A model generated the notes under the pieces. The model made no database searches. It was not told the origin of the DNA and worked only from the letters and a program-made list of their open reading frames with translations. From Flavipsychrobacter sp. (GTDB taxonomy: Bacteria > Bacteroidota > Bacteroidia > Chitinophagales > Chitinophagaceae): a DNA stretch of 64,000 nt. Every line of letters begins with the position of its first letter. Positions within the stretch are counted from its first letter, which is position 1. Positions 1 through 7,943 of this stretch are shown here, piece after piece. A program made the translations under genes and the position numbers. Location: NCBI GenBank assembly GCA_017849575.1, contig JAFIGV010000030.1, positions 96,386-160,385 on the forward strand, read 5' to 3'.

Positions 1-118
1 ATGAATTTGTGTAACAATTTATCACGGTGAAGAATTCAGCGATTAATTTCTTGAGTTAATCACTTATTTTATAAGCACATAAATAACGGTATATGACTAT
101 AAAATGGTGCCGATGACA

Positions 119-173
119 AGCGTTTCACAAATTCAAATGTTGCAACGAAATCAGGAACTACAATCGCGCAAAA
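119..173 (+). repeat. Imperfect direct repeat, left copy
   Basis: This 55-base stretch matches 7678-7731 at about 47 of 55 aligned positions (7 mismatches, 1 gap), with the shared core TGTTGCAACGAAAT. The two copies bracket the Fic, DUF4365 and HNH genes. I do not recognise the element. It could be a dispersed intergenic repeat or the trace of an insertion boundary. The rest of 1-222 shows no gene I can support. Confidence 0.6.
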
Positions 174-222
174 AAGTAATTGTGTGCTATTTTCTCCGCC
201 TCAATGTGTTACCTGATACCGA

Positions 223-414
223 TTATTTTACCAGATTTTCTGCAACCTGTAAAGCAATATTTTTCAAACGCATATCCGCCTTGCGCCTCTCCCGCTCGTC
301 GTGGACCCGTTTGAAAATAGGTATGTATCTATCACCGTAATCGCGAATAATTTTCGCAATAATAATGTAGGCGGTTTCAATTTGCTCATCAGTTATTGAG
401 TTCGTGTCAGACAT
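223..414 (-). CDS. Small hypothetical protein (63 aa)
   Basis: This short charged protein is predicted to be mostly helical and has no family I recognise. It has many Lys, Arg, Glu and Asp residues and no signal peptide or membrane segment. The call rests on an ATG preceded by a clear AGGAG ribosome-binding site about 6 bases upstream, read on the minus strand. It lies downstream of the first Fic gene and a decayed gene on the same strand, in the accessory island. Its function is unknown, and it could be part of a defence or toxin-antitoxin unit or a passenger. Confidence 0.55.
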   Translation of the reverse strand: MSDTNSITDEQIETAYIIIAKIIRDYGDRYIPIFKRVHDERERRKADMRLKNIALQVAENLVK

Positions 415-470
415 GTTTTTCTCCTAACGTCAACTACTATTGGCACATAGCATTTTACGGAGGTATGCAA

Positions 471-628
471 CTAAATTTTCAACCCCGTAATACCCGATAA
501 TACAAGGATCATTTTGCAAACGGAGCGGCATCTGAAAAAAATTACCAGCAATAAATCATAAATGAACTCTTCTTCCGAAAAGTTTTAAGGAGCTTCTGCA
601 AGTTGTCTTCGATCTGGGCTATGTTCAT
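471..628 (-). pseudogene. Decayed N-terminus of a probable Eco57I-like DNA methyltransferase
   Basis: An ATG at 628 overlaps the stop of the upstream Fic gene in an ATGA junction. It opens a frame starting MNIAQIEDNLQKLLK. After a one-base frame change the adjacent frame continues NFSEEEFIYDLLL and then loses resemblance before a stop at 471. From memory, this opening resembles Eco57I-type restriction-modification methylases (a NFxxxxFIYDLLLAYG pattern followed by PKATI). The remaining roughly 1 kb expected for such a protein is absent. I read it as a truncated, frameshifted remnant that was once translationally coupled to the Fic gene. The family assignment is moderate; the frameshift and truncation are visible directly. 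Confidence 0.45.
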
Positions 629-1812
629 TTCAAAGGCTCCGTTCCTGCGGCCAGGATGTCTAAATAATTTGTATAGGCAAATAAGCGGTTACGCGCTTGC
701 CCTGTCAGCTCTTTCAGGACACCAATCTCTTCCAACTTGGCAACGGTATTCGTGATGGTAGGCACGGAAATGTCGAGTTCTTTTGCAGCCTTGGTCAAAG
801 AGAGGTAGGGCTTCTTGACCAGATAGCTGTGTACTTTCAATGCAGTGGGCGCGGCCTTGCCGATCTGGCCGATACGCACACGGTCTTTATCAAGAAGTTC
901 AATGATTTTCTTGGCATCTTCCGCAGCCTGGGTGGCTGTTTCCGTCACGCCATCGAGGAAAAACTCGCACCAGCGTTCCCAATCATCTTTGAGGCGCACA
1001 TCCTGCAATAGGTCGTAATAGAGCTGACGGTGTTCCTTGAAATGCAAGCTGAGGTATAAAATCGGCTCAATCAGCACACCGTCTGCACACAGCAGTAACG
1101 TGATCAGTAAACGGCCAAGACGACCATTGCCGTCCAGGAATGGGTGGATTGTTTCAAATTGAACGTGAAGCAGCGCCGCTTTAACAAGGGCGGGCATTTT
1201 CATTTCTTCTTCATGAGCGAATTTTTCCAAATCACTCATCAACTCATTGACCATCTCTGGCGGTGGCGGCACGAAACGCGCCTTGCCAGGACGGATACCG
1301 CCGATCCAGTTTTGTGACCGGCGAAACTCCCCAGGGGCTTTATTAGAACCACGCCCGCCTCGTAGCAGGATTTGATGCATTTCGCAGATCAGGCGGACAG
1401 AAAGCGGAAAACCGTCTTTCATGCGTGCGAGGCCATGGTTAAGTGCGGCTATATAATTGGAAACTTCCTCAACATCATCGACAGCAACAGTTGGCGCTTC
1501 GTCGTTCTCATAAAGCAAAAGATCAGATAGAGAGGATTGCGTCCCTTCGATTTGTGACGAAACAAGTGCTTCTTTGCGGACATACATATAGAGGGACAGG
1601 CTGATATCTGGCAGCAACTTGGCTAGCCCATCTAACGCGCCCAAGGCCTTCATGGCTTGGTCGAGCGATTTGTACAGGCGATCCATATCCAGGGCAGGCG
1701 ATGGTGGCAAAGCCGCTGGCACGTAGGCTTTATAAGCCTCCCCAGCAACGCTACGAGGAACGTATGATCCCAATCTGGTGTTGTTTTCAGCGTTACCCAC
1801 GGGCAGCCTCAT
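625..1812 (-). CDS. Fic-family protein with C-terminal winged helix (class II Fic)
   Basis: This is a predicted Fic enzyme of 395 aa; most Fic proteins transfer AMP from ATP to protein hydroxyls. The catalytic loop HPFLDGNGR lies at residues 223-231 with the essential His and the nucleotide-binding Asn/Arg. An inhibitory-helix motif SSQIEG (residues 85-90, pattern S/TxxxEG/N) sits N-terminal to the Fic core, which defines class II self-inhibited Fic proteins. The last 80 residues (about 315-390) form a winged helix-turn-helix typical of Fic/HTH fusions. The start codon overlaps one arm of an 11-base inverted repeat (1811-1843), which suggests autoregulation by the HTH. Its stop overlaps the start of a decayed methylase remnant. 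Targets cannot be predicted. Confidence 0.92.
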   Translation of the reverse strand: MRLPVGNAENNTRLGSYVPRSVAGEAYKAYVPAALPPSPALDMDRLYKSLDQAMKALGALDGLAKLLPDISLSLYMYVRKEALVSSQIEGTQSSLSDLLLYENDEAPTVAVDDVEEVSNYIAALNHGLARMKDGFPLSVRLICEMHQILLRGGRGSNKAPGEFRRSQNWIGGIRPGKARFVPPPPEMVNELMSDLEKFAHEEEMKMPALVKAALLHVQFETIHPFLDGNGRLGRLLITLLLCADGVLIEPILYLSLHFKEHRQLYYDLLQDVRLKDDWERWCEFFLDGVTETATQAAEDAKKIIELLDKDRVRIGQIGKAAPTALKVHSYLVKKPYLSLTKAAKELDISVPTITNTVAKLEEIGVLKELTGQARNRLFAYTNYLDILAAGTEPLK

Positions 1813-1843
1813 CCTTTAATATGAATTGACGTTATTAAAGGAT
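1811..1843. promoter_or_regulatory. Inverted-repeat operator of the first Fic gene
   Basis: A perfect 11-base inverted repeat, ATCCTTTAATA / TATTAAAGGAT, occupies 1811-1821 and 1833-1843 with an 11-base spacer. One arm covers the Fic start codon. Two further related TTTATTAA(A/G)G half-sites lie at about 1872-1899. Position and repetition suggest a repressor site, most simply bound by the Fic protein's own winged helix. The protein-DNA link is inference. Confidence 0.5.
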
Positions 1844-2097
1844 AGTCGCTATTCCCTAAATAATGAAGTCTTTTATTAAAGAAGAAGTTTATTAAGGTAT
1901 TGATTATGTACCCAACCAATAAGACGATTGTCATTTGTTAACGATTAGTCGTCTAAATCTTCATAAGGATTAATTTGTCAAGGCTACAACCCAAAGTATA
2001 TCAATGCATTTGCTTGCGGCTGAGGTAGATTATGTAACAAGTTTCTTGAATTGGGTTAGAACACCGGCAAGTGCTAGCTCATTAAAGTGTCGAGATA

Positions 2098-2180
2098 TGC
2101 GGTGAATAAAAGACCTATTCACCGCATAATGTGCGGCAATAATTGACTTTGCGGCAAATAGCTGCTATATTTACCGCAAA
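2098..2180. promoter_or_regulatory. Five-copy operator array before the second Fic gene
   Basis: Five copies of a TGCGG(T/C)(G/A)AATA-type motif lie in the 100 bases before the Fic start at 2196. A perfect 11-base inverted pair sits at 2098-2108 and 2116-2126, a single copy at 2132-2141, and a second inverted pair (13-base arms, one mismatch) at 2148-2160 and 2168-2180. The array ends 15 bases before the ATG and so covers the expected promoter. It probably binds a dimeric regulator; the Fic protein's C-terminal winged helix is the obvious candidate. The rest of 1844-2097 shows nothing else I can name. Confidence 0.6.
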
Positions 2181-2195
2181 AGCTGCGGAGAAAAC

Positions 2196-3311
2196 ATGGT
2201 TTACATACATCAACGTACTGACTGGCCTAATTTCACTTGGAACGAAAAACTGTTGCTTCAGCGGCTTGTACAGATAGGCAATAAGCAAGGTCGATTAATT
2301 GGGCGAATGGAGGGATTGGGATTCTCATTGCAGAACGAAGCGACACTTTTGAACATGACTTCAGAAGTAGTAAAGTCGAGTGAAATCGAAGGAGAGATAC
2401 TAGATCATGACCAGGTCAGATCGTCGATCGCCAGACGACTTGGCATGGATATAGCTGGTTTAGTTCCGTCGGACCGATCAGTTGATGGAGTCGTAGAAAT
2501 CATGATTGATGCGGTTCAGAACTATAAAGAACCATTGACAGAAGAGCGGTTGTTTAATTGGCACGCAGCATTGTTTCCCACCGGGCGAAGCGGTATGCAA
2601 CGCATTGTAGTTGGAGGATGGCGTCTCAACGATCCAGAGAGCCCCATGCAAGTCGTATCGGGCCCGATGGGAAAAGAAAAAGTACATTTCGAAGCACCCT
2701 CTGCTGACCGACTGAAAGAAGAAATGAAACGATTTCTTGATTGGTTCAACGCTGAAGATGAACTGCCTCCGGTATTAAAGGCTAGCATTGCACATTTTTG
2801 GTTTGTTACCATCCATCCATTTGATGATGGTAATGGAAGATTGACCCGCACCATAACAGACTTGCAATTGTCAAGAGCTGATGGAACAAACCAACGCTTC
2901 TACAGCATGTCCACACAAATAAGGCAGGACCGGAATTCTTATTATAGCATTTTAGAACAATCTCAGAAAGGCGAGCTTGACATTACAGCGTGGTTAGCGT
3001 GGTTTATGGACTGTTTGGAAAGGTCGTTGGATGCTGCAGATCAGATCTCTTCTGTTGTGCTGAGAAAAGCGAAATACTGGGAATGGCTGTCGGCAAAAAA
3101 ATTGAATGACCGCCAGCAACGCATGATAAACAAGCTGCTTGATAATGAGTTTTTTGGAAAACTCACTTCCTCTAAATGGGCTAAAATGAACAAATGCTCA
3201 ACCGATACGGCACTCAGAGACATCAATGACTTAATTGAACAGGGAATATTGGAAAAAGACGGCTCTGGCGGAAGAAGCACGGGGTATCAGCTTATAGAAC
3301 AAAACCAATAA
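2196..3311 (+). CDS. Fic-family protein with DUF4172 N-terminus and C-terminal winged helix
   Basis: This is a second Fic protein (371 aa), unlike the first in its N-terminus, whose YIHQRTDWPNFTW opening is characteristic of DUF4172-Fic proteins. The inhibitory motif SSEIEG is at residues 61-66, and the catalytic loop HPFDDGNGR at 207-215 keeps the His, Asp, Asn and Arg. Residues about 305-365 form a winged helix ending in GRSTGYQL, consistent with DNA binding. A ribosome-binding site (GCGGAG) precedes the ATG. The upstream five-copy repeat array implies tight and probably autogenous control. It is likely a protein AMPylase, but substrate and physiological role are unknown. Confidence 0.92.
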   Translation: MVYIHQRTDWPNFTWNEKLLLQRLVQIGNKQGRLIGRMEGLGFSLQNEATLLNMTSEVVKSSEIEGEILDHDQVRSSIARRLGMDIAGLVPSDRSVDGVVEIMIDAVQNYKEPLTEERLFNWHAALFPTGRSGMQRIVVGGWRLNDPESPMQVVSGPMGKEKVHFEAPSADRLKEEMKRFLDWFNAEDELPPVLKASIAHFWFVTIHPFDDGNGRLTRTITDLQLSRADGTNQRFYSMSTQIRQDRNSYYSILEQSQKGELDITAWLAWFMDCLERSLDAADQISSVVLRKAKYWEWLSAKKLNDRQQRMINKLLDNEFFGKLTSSKWAKMNKCSTDTALRDINDLIEQGILEKDGSGGRSTGYQLIEQNQ

Positions 3312-3519
3312 AACCGCACTTACAAGACCTAAACCAGGAAGGCACTCATAACATAAATTATGCAATCCCTCCTCAAATCTAACTAAAGAGGCCGTAACCG
3401 TTGCAAATTGTAAGTTGATGAACATAGCATTGCTGAGGTTGGCAAAATTGCTTCCATCTGGCCATTGATGCCGAGTTAAGAATATCCCTATCTTGGTTTG
3501 ACTATATTTAATCTTTGCT

Positions 3520-5484
3520 ATGGCTTTTCATGATAGTCCTGAAGTTGACCAATCATCCATACACTGTGAAGAATCTGAAAGTGCGGTTCGCCGCCTCTTC
3601 ACCAGAAAGAATGGATTTATCACCAGGATCGAACATCCCGATTACGGAGTGGACTTCAACGTTGAAGTAGTTGATGGCAAAAGTCCTACAGGGAAATCCT
3701 TTGCGATCCAAGTAAAAAGCAATGCACGCGCTTCAATCATAAAGCATAACGGTCGTTCTTTTCTGACTTTGAAGTTTAAAACTTCTCGACTAGGTTATTT
3801 ATATAGCCGTAAGCCAATGTATGGGTTGATTGTTCTTTATGACGCGAAGAGTGAAGTGCTTTACTTTGAAAATATAGAAGACATTTTTGAGAGACTGAGA
3901 GACGAACGACAAAGCGATGATTGGAAAGAAAACGATCAAGTCAATCTTAGAATCCCAATTGAAAACGAACTGAATGAAGATTCGATAGCATTGATACATA
4001 AAAGAATGCTTGCAAGAGCATTGGCTACGGATGCCATGGTGAAAGCCCATGGTGCCATTTTTGGTATACCTACATCAAATGACAGAGTCGAGGAATTGGA
4101 ATCCTTGAGTAAATCGGAAGTTGATTTTCTAAAGGATTACGGACTTTTCCTCGTTTACAACTTTCAAATCACCGTATTATTTGATAAACTTTCGCGGCTA
4201 ACAACAAAAGATATACTGTCATCGCCTTGCCTAATCCATCTTGCAGCGCTGGTATATGTTGAACGAGGGAATTTTATTGATGCTGACTACTACATCAAAA
4301 AAGCTATAAAAAATGAAGCTGCCTATTCCAATGAGGAGTTGGCATCAATCAGATTCTTGCGAATCAAGGTTGATGTCGCGCTAGGAAACATCGATGATCG
4401 AGAATGCCTTGAGCGCCTAAAAGTATTAGGCGATTCCGTCCCGAATGAAATGAACGTGTTGCTCGTAGATTTGAACATTCTGCAGTTGGAATTTTCCCTA
4501 ATGGATAGAAGTGAATCAAACAATGAGGATTTTTTCGAAAGGTCAATTTCACTGTTTTCAAAAATTGAGAAAAGCGAGCTATCAAAAGAGCAAAAGCATC
4601 TACTGAATCTATATAACTGTGAAAATGTCTCCGCCGCCTTCGCAATTATCAATTTGAAAAGAACAGCTGAGTTTCGTCTCAAAGAAGCGCTACAACTATT
4701 GCCAGACAATGATGTTTATGAGCATTGGGTTATGAAGATGATCCAAACCAACGAGATCATTGACTTTCATATCGCAAAAACAATTGAATACGCCTCCAAG
4801 GCGAATCTCCAAGTACTTTATGCAAGAGCCCTTCTCCTTCGCGCAATGGTCGTCAGAAATTTCCTATGTTCTGTTGTGGCTGTTGATCCAAGTCTTCAAG
4901 AGTTAAAAGATGCAGGTCCATCCTTAAAGAAAGCATACGATTGTGCAGAGGCGGCATTTCAGTTACTTGATAAATTTGGAATGGTCAATGACGCGTTTGC
5001 AAGCCTTGGTCTGATGTGTGAAATTATTCAATTGGGCAACATCACAATGGGCAGGAAATTGGATGAAAATATTGAAGGACTAGCGTATCAAATAAATACT
5101 TACAAAGCAAACTTCGGCATTGATTCAGAGTTTCACTCTGGCGTTGAAAGATTGATGGTCCAAAGGAGCAATCTCACCTTAGACAATCTCTTAATTAACG
5201 CAACAGAAGAAAGCATCAACCAATATGCTCAGATTCTTTCTGAAGCTTATGGTTACAATGAAACACAGCATAAGAATTTGCTGATAGACCTCAAGAACTT
5301 CAGCTTGTTTTTTACCAACTGTAAACGCCATGATGTATTGCTGGTGCATATCACAGATTCTAAAAGACCATTTAATTTTTTATCCACCCCACGATATGCA
5401 CTTATAAATACTGTGACGGGTTTTGAGTATGGAAGACATTCTGATGTTCGGTATTTGCTTGGAATTATTGGAATAGATGTGTGA
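3520..5484 (+). CDS. DUF4365 domain protein with long helical (TPR-like) C-terminal region
   Basis: The first 150 residues match DUF4365, a PD-(D/E)XK nuclease-like fold common in defence loci. The signature runs DYGVDFNVEV (residues 41-50, with D45 and E49), then a Gly-rich turn and FAIQVKS (residues 61-67, with the Q-x-K core). Residues about 190-650 are a long alpha-helical region with leucine-rich helices of TPR character and no clear enzyme motifs. The 208 bases upstream contain no gene; an AATCTTTG element at 3510-3517 resembles a -7 box but lies very close to the ATG, so the true start may be later. The gene converges on the HNH gene at 5521. It may be a nuclease effector with a sensing repeat domain, but that role is inference. 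Confidence 0.75.
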   Translation: MAFHDSPEVDQSSIHCEESESAVRRLFTRKNGFITRIEHPDYGVDFNVEVVDGKSPTGKSFAIQVKSNARASIIKHNGRSFLTLKFKTSRLGYLYSRKPMYGLIVLYDAKSEVLYFENIEDIFERLRDERQSDDWKENDQVNLRIPIENELNEDSIALIHKRMLARALATDAMVKAHGAIFGIPTSNDRVEELESLSKSEVDFLKDYGLFLVYNFQITVLFDKLSRLTTKDILSSPCLIHLAALVYVERGNFIDADYYIKKAIKNEAAYSNEELASIRFLRIKVDVALGNIDDRECLERLKVLGDSVPNEMNVLLVDLNILQLEFSLMDRSESNNEDFFERSISLFSKIEKSELSKEQKHLLNLYNCENVSAAFAIINLKRTAEFRLKEALQLLPDNDVYEHWVMKMIQTNEIIDFHIAKTIEYASKANLQVLYARALLLRAMVVRNFLCSVVAVDPSLQELKDAGPSLKKAYDCAEAAFQLLDKFGMVNDAFASLGLMCEIIQLGNITMGRKLDENIEGLAYQINTYKANFGIDSEFHSGVERLMVQRSNLTLDNLLINATEESINQYAQILSEAYGYNETQHKNLLIDLKNFSLFFTNCKRHDVLLVHITDSKRPFNFLSTPRYALINTVTGFEYGRHSDVRYLLGIIGIDV

Positions 5485-5520
5485 TCAAATATTTTCAGGA
5501 AGATGTCCCTGGGACAAAGA

Positions 5521-6621
5521 CTATTCGCCATACATGAACTCAACAAAATCAATCGTAACTCTTTCGATGAATTCATCGATCATTATCTGACTAATAACAG
5601 ACTCATGTCCATACTTTTTGGCGAATATCTCATCGACTGCACGCTGTGTGATATTCCCTATTTCGCGCTGAGTTTGTCTTTGGGTCGCTATAGACATTAC
5701 TCTATCTGCTTTTGCCTTTATTTCATCGAAATAGCTAAACTTAGAGGATAGGTTTTCTATATCGAGACGGTCTAGCTTCAGTTTTACATCTTTCTTTACT
5801 TCTGCTCCGGTGATAAGATTGTACCCATACGTACAGTGCAAATTCTTACCTCGATAGTCATCAGACAAAATGACGATATAAGAATGGCTACTGAAGAACT
5901 CAACATAACAATAAAGCAGTTTGTGATACTTGTCCCCGACAATGTGCAATAAGTGAACAACTTCGCCGGCTTCTTTTTTATATAGTTGCTTCGCTGAATG
6001 AAAATACCGTACGATATCACACTCTTTACCCTTCACGTAGCTCACTACTTTTTCAACATGTTTTTTCTCCCCTTTGTTATGAAGAAAAAAGCTTAGGGCT
6101 GTTTTCGCGATAGATTTAAATGCATCATCTCCACCGAAAGTTTGTTGATAAATGACTGGCTCTTTTATTCGCTGGATTTTGGTTTTTGCGACTTCTAATG
6201 CTTTATCGATGTCAAAAAACGGGTGCCTTTTCTTTATCCCTTGAAGCAGACTTTTCATTTCTTTTTCGTCCCGAGCTACGATGTGGTATTCCAAGCCTCT
6301 CTCCGTAGTTTCCACATTGAACTTAGGTCTTCCAAGGCGAGGCGTAGAGCCATCAACTAAGTCAATGTCGACACCAGAAGCAGTTTTTCCACCTTTTACT
6401 ATTGGAATTTTGCCCTTTTCACGCCTGATTAATAAGTAAGCTGAAAGAAATTCAAACTGCTTCGCCAGTATGGCGTCTGGTCCATCCCCTAGTTTGCTAT
6501 TACATTGCCGACAAAGCAACTCAGATGATTTCAGTTCCCCCCCAAGAGCATTAAGTATTATGTGCTCTACAGTACGATTTTCAGCTGTCAAGAGCTCATC
6601 ACATAAATAACAGTTATTCAT
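5521..6621 (-). CDS. HNH endonuclease-like protein (366 aa)
   Basis: The first 50 residues form a zinc-type HNH module: CYLC at 4-7, then VEHIILNALGG carrying the catalytic-type His, then a second pair CRQC before an Asn-rich turn (CRQCNSKLGD). This resembles the HNH_5 class. The remaining 310 residues are not recognised; they look like a mixed alpha/beta specificity or regulatory domain. It is probably cotranscribed with the second HNH gene 66 bases upstream (6688-7641) and converges with the DUF4365 gene, their stops 36 bases apart. A restriction or anti-phage role is plausible but not shown. Confidence 0.75.
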   Translation of the reverse strand: MNNCYLCDELLTAENRTVEHIILNALGGELKSSELLCRQCNSKLGDGPDAILAKQFEFLSAYLLIRREKGKIPIVKGGKTASGVDIDLVDGSTPRLGRPKFNVETTERGLEYHIVARDEKEMKSLLQGIKKRHPFFDIDKALEVAKTKIQRIKEPVIYQQTFGGDDAFKSIAKTALSFFLHNKGEKKHVEKVVSYVKGKECDIVRYFHSAKQLYKKEAGEVVHLLHIVGDKYHKLLYCYVEFFSSHSYIVILSDDYRGKNLHCTYGYNLITGAEVKKDVKLKLDRLDIENLSSKFSYFDEIKAKADRVMSIATQRQTQREIGNITQRAVDEIFAKKYGHESVISQIMIDEFIERVTIDFVEFMYGE

Positions 6622-6687
6622 TTTTCGAAATTAGAGTACCGACAGATGCAATGTGGTATTCAAGAAGGCTGAATTTTGGAGCCGGCG

Positions 6688-7641
6688 TCATGGTGACGTG
6701 TTAGACAAATTCCTGTCCTTGTTTGATTGAGAACGAACGATCTCAAACAAATCATGCGGCAAATCAGGGAAGTCCATTCTTCTACGATTGAGATCATTCT
6801 TAAAACAAGAAACCAGCTGGATAGCTTGGTCTAAATCGTTGCGTTCCGGTCTATTCAATGTTCCAATAAGTTCGTCGAAACTCTTCACAACTTCTTCTAA
6901 CAAGGCCTCTGAACCAATGTGTTTTCCATACTTATAGATGTGCTTATATATCATCATTCCCCAAGAGGCGATTGATAAATTATTCAGCCATATTAGAGCA
7001 TCATAAGAGATGCCAAACGCAATGTTGATGCATTGAGTAGCTAACCCGAGATTCTCCGGCATTCTGTCCTTTTCGTAAGAAAATGGGAAATAGTGCTCTA
7101 CAAGTGAACCAATTAATATCGCTCCATTTGTAGTCAAGCCATACCGAGTGTTACCTGATACCTCATACAGCAAAGACAAGACTACGTAAGAAATTCTTTC
7201 GTTCGTGTATGCAGAATACTTGATGATTTGGTGCAATACTTCTACATTGCGTTCAGACTGGTAATACTCTTCTTTAGTCTTTTCAATTTCGATAATTAGC
7301 AGCGCAGTCAATGAAGATTTTAAGAGACTTTCGGAAGTAAGCTGAAATATGGGGGTATCGAATTGCTCCAGCAAATGTTGGCGCTTCTTTTGATTGAACT
7401 CATAAAGCTCTTCTCGATACCTAACTATGAGTTCAGCTGAAAGCTTTCGTCTCAAGCCGCCTGTTATCGATGCTTCGTGATGATGGTCGAAACAGAGTAA
7501 AACCAAATTATCAAAATGGTTGTTCTGATTGTCTCCATCTACATGATGTATATGATCTCCCCTGTCCCGACAGATGCAACAAAGTATGTCTGCTTTGTAC
7601 ATAACCTCAGCAGCCAGTTTAGGTGTTACTGTTTTGGTCAT
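6688..7641 (-). CDS. HNH endonuclease domain protein (317 aa)
   Basis: A classical HNH motif lies at residues about 20-50: CCICRD, then HIHHVDGDNQNN with the two catalytic-site histidines and the metal-positioning Asn, then NLVLLCFDHHHEAS. Cys pairs suggest a structural zinc. The rest of the protein is a helical domain of unknown function with no membrane segments. It lies directly upstream of the other HNH gene on the same strand. Two HNH proteins side by side next to a DUF4365 protein is consistent with a multi-gene nuclease-based defence unit, though I know of no named system with exactly this composition. Confidence 0.78.
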   Translation of the reverse strand: MTKTVTPKLAAEVMYKADILCCICRDRGDHIHHVDGDNQNNHFDNLVLLCFDHHHEASITGGLRRKLSAELIVRYREELYEFNQKKRQHLLEQFDTPIFQLTSESLLKSSLTALLIIEIEKTKEEYYQSERNVEVLHQIIKYSAYTNERISYVVLSLLYEVSGNTRYGLTTNGAILIGSLVEHYFPFSYEKDRMPENLGLATQCINIAFGISYDALIWLNNLSIASWGMMIYKHIYKYGKHIGSEALLEEVVKSFDELIGTLNRPERNDLDQAIQLVSCFKNDLNRRRMDFPDLPHDLFEIVRSQSNKDRNLSNTSP

Positions 7642-7677
7642 TTCAACAAATCTGAAGTGTGAAGCTAATCAAATGCG

Positions 7678-7731
7678 AGCGTTTACAAAGTCAATTGTTG
7701 CAACGAAATGAGAAACTGCAGTCCCGCAAAA
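7678..7731 (+). repeat. Imperfect direct repeat, right copy
   Basis: This is the partner of the repeat at 119-173, about 85 percent identical and in the same orientation. It lies in the 302-base gap between the HNH gene start (7641) and the gajB-like stop (7944). Apart from this repeat I see no gene or clear RNA in that gap. Confidence 0.6.
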
Positions 7732-7943
7732 CGCATAGTATTTTAGGATTTGAAGTGCTAAAATGTTATACACAACTAAATCAGCGCAAAGCCAGCATTA
7801 GAAGTTAAGCCATTCGGCTAAAATTCTGATCTGCCATTGCAATAGTGGAACATTGCGCAACAATTTTTTCAACTTGATGTCGCCTTCAATGAATTATCCT
7901 ACAGTTCGTCTTGATGTAGATGGACTATTTTCAAACAAAGTGA

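Noticed and set aside
104..340. 78-codon plus-strand frame at the left edge
   Set aside because: It spans the dispersed repeat and is antisense to the small gene at 223-414, which has a good ribosome-binding site.
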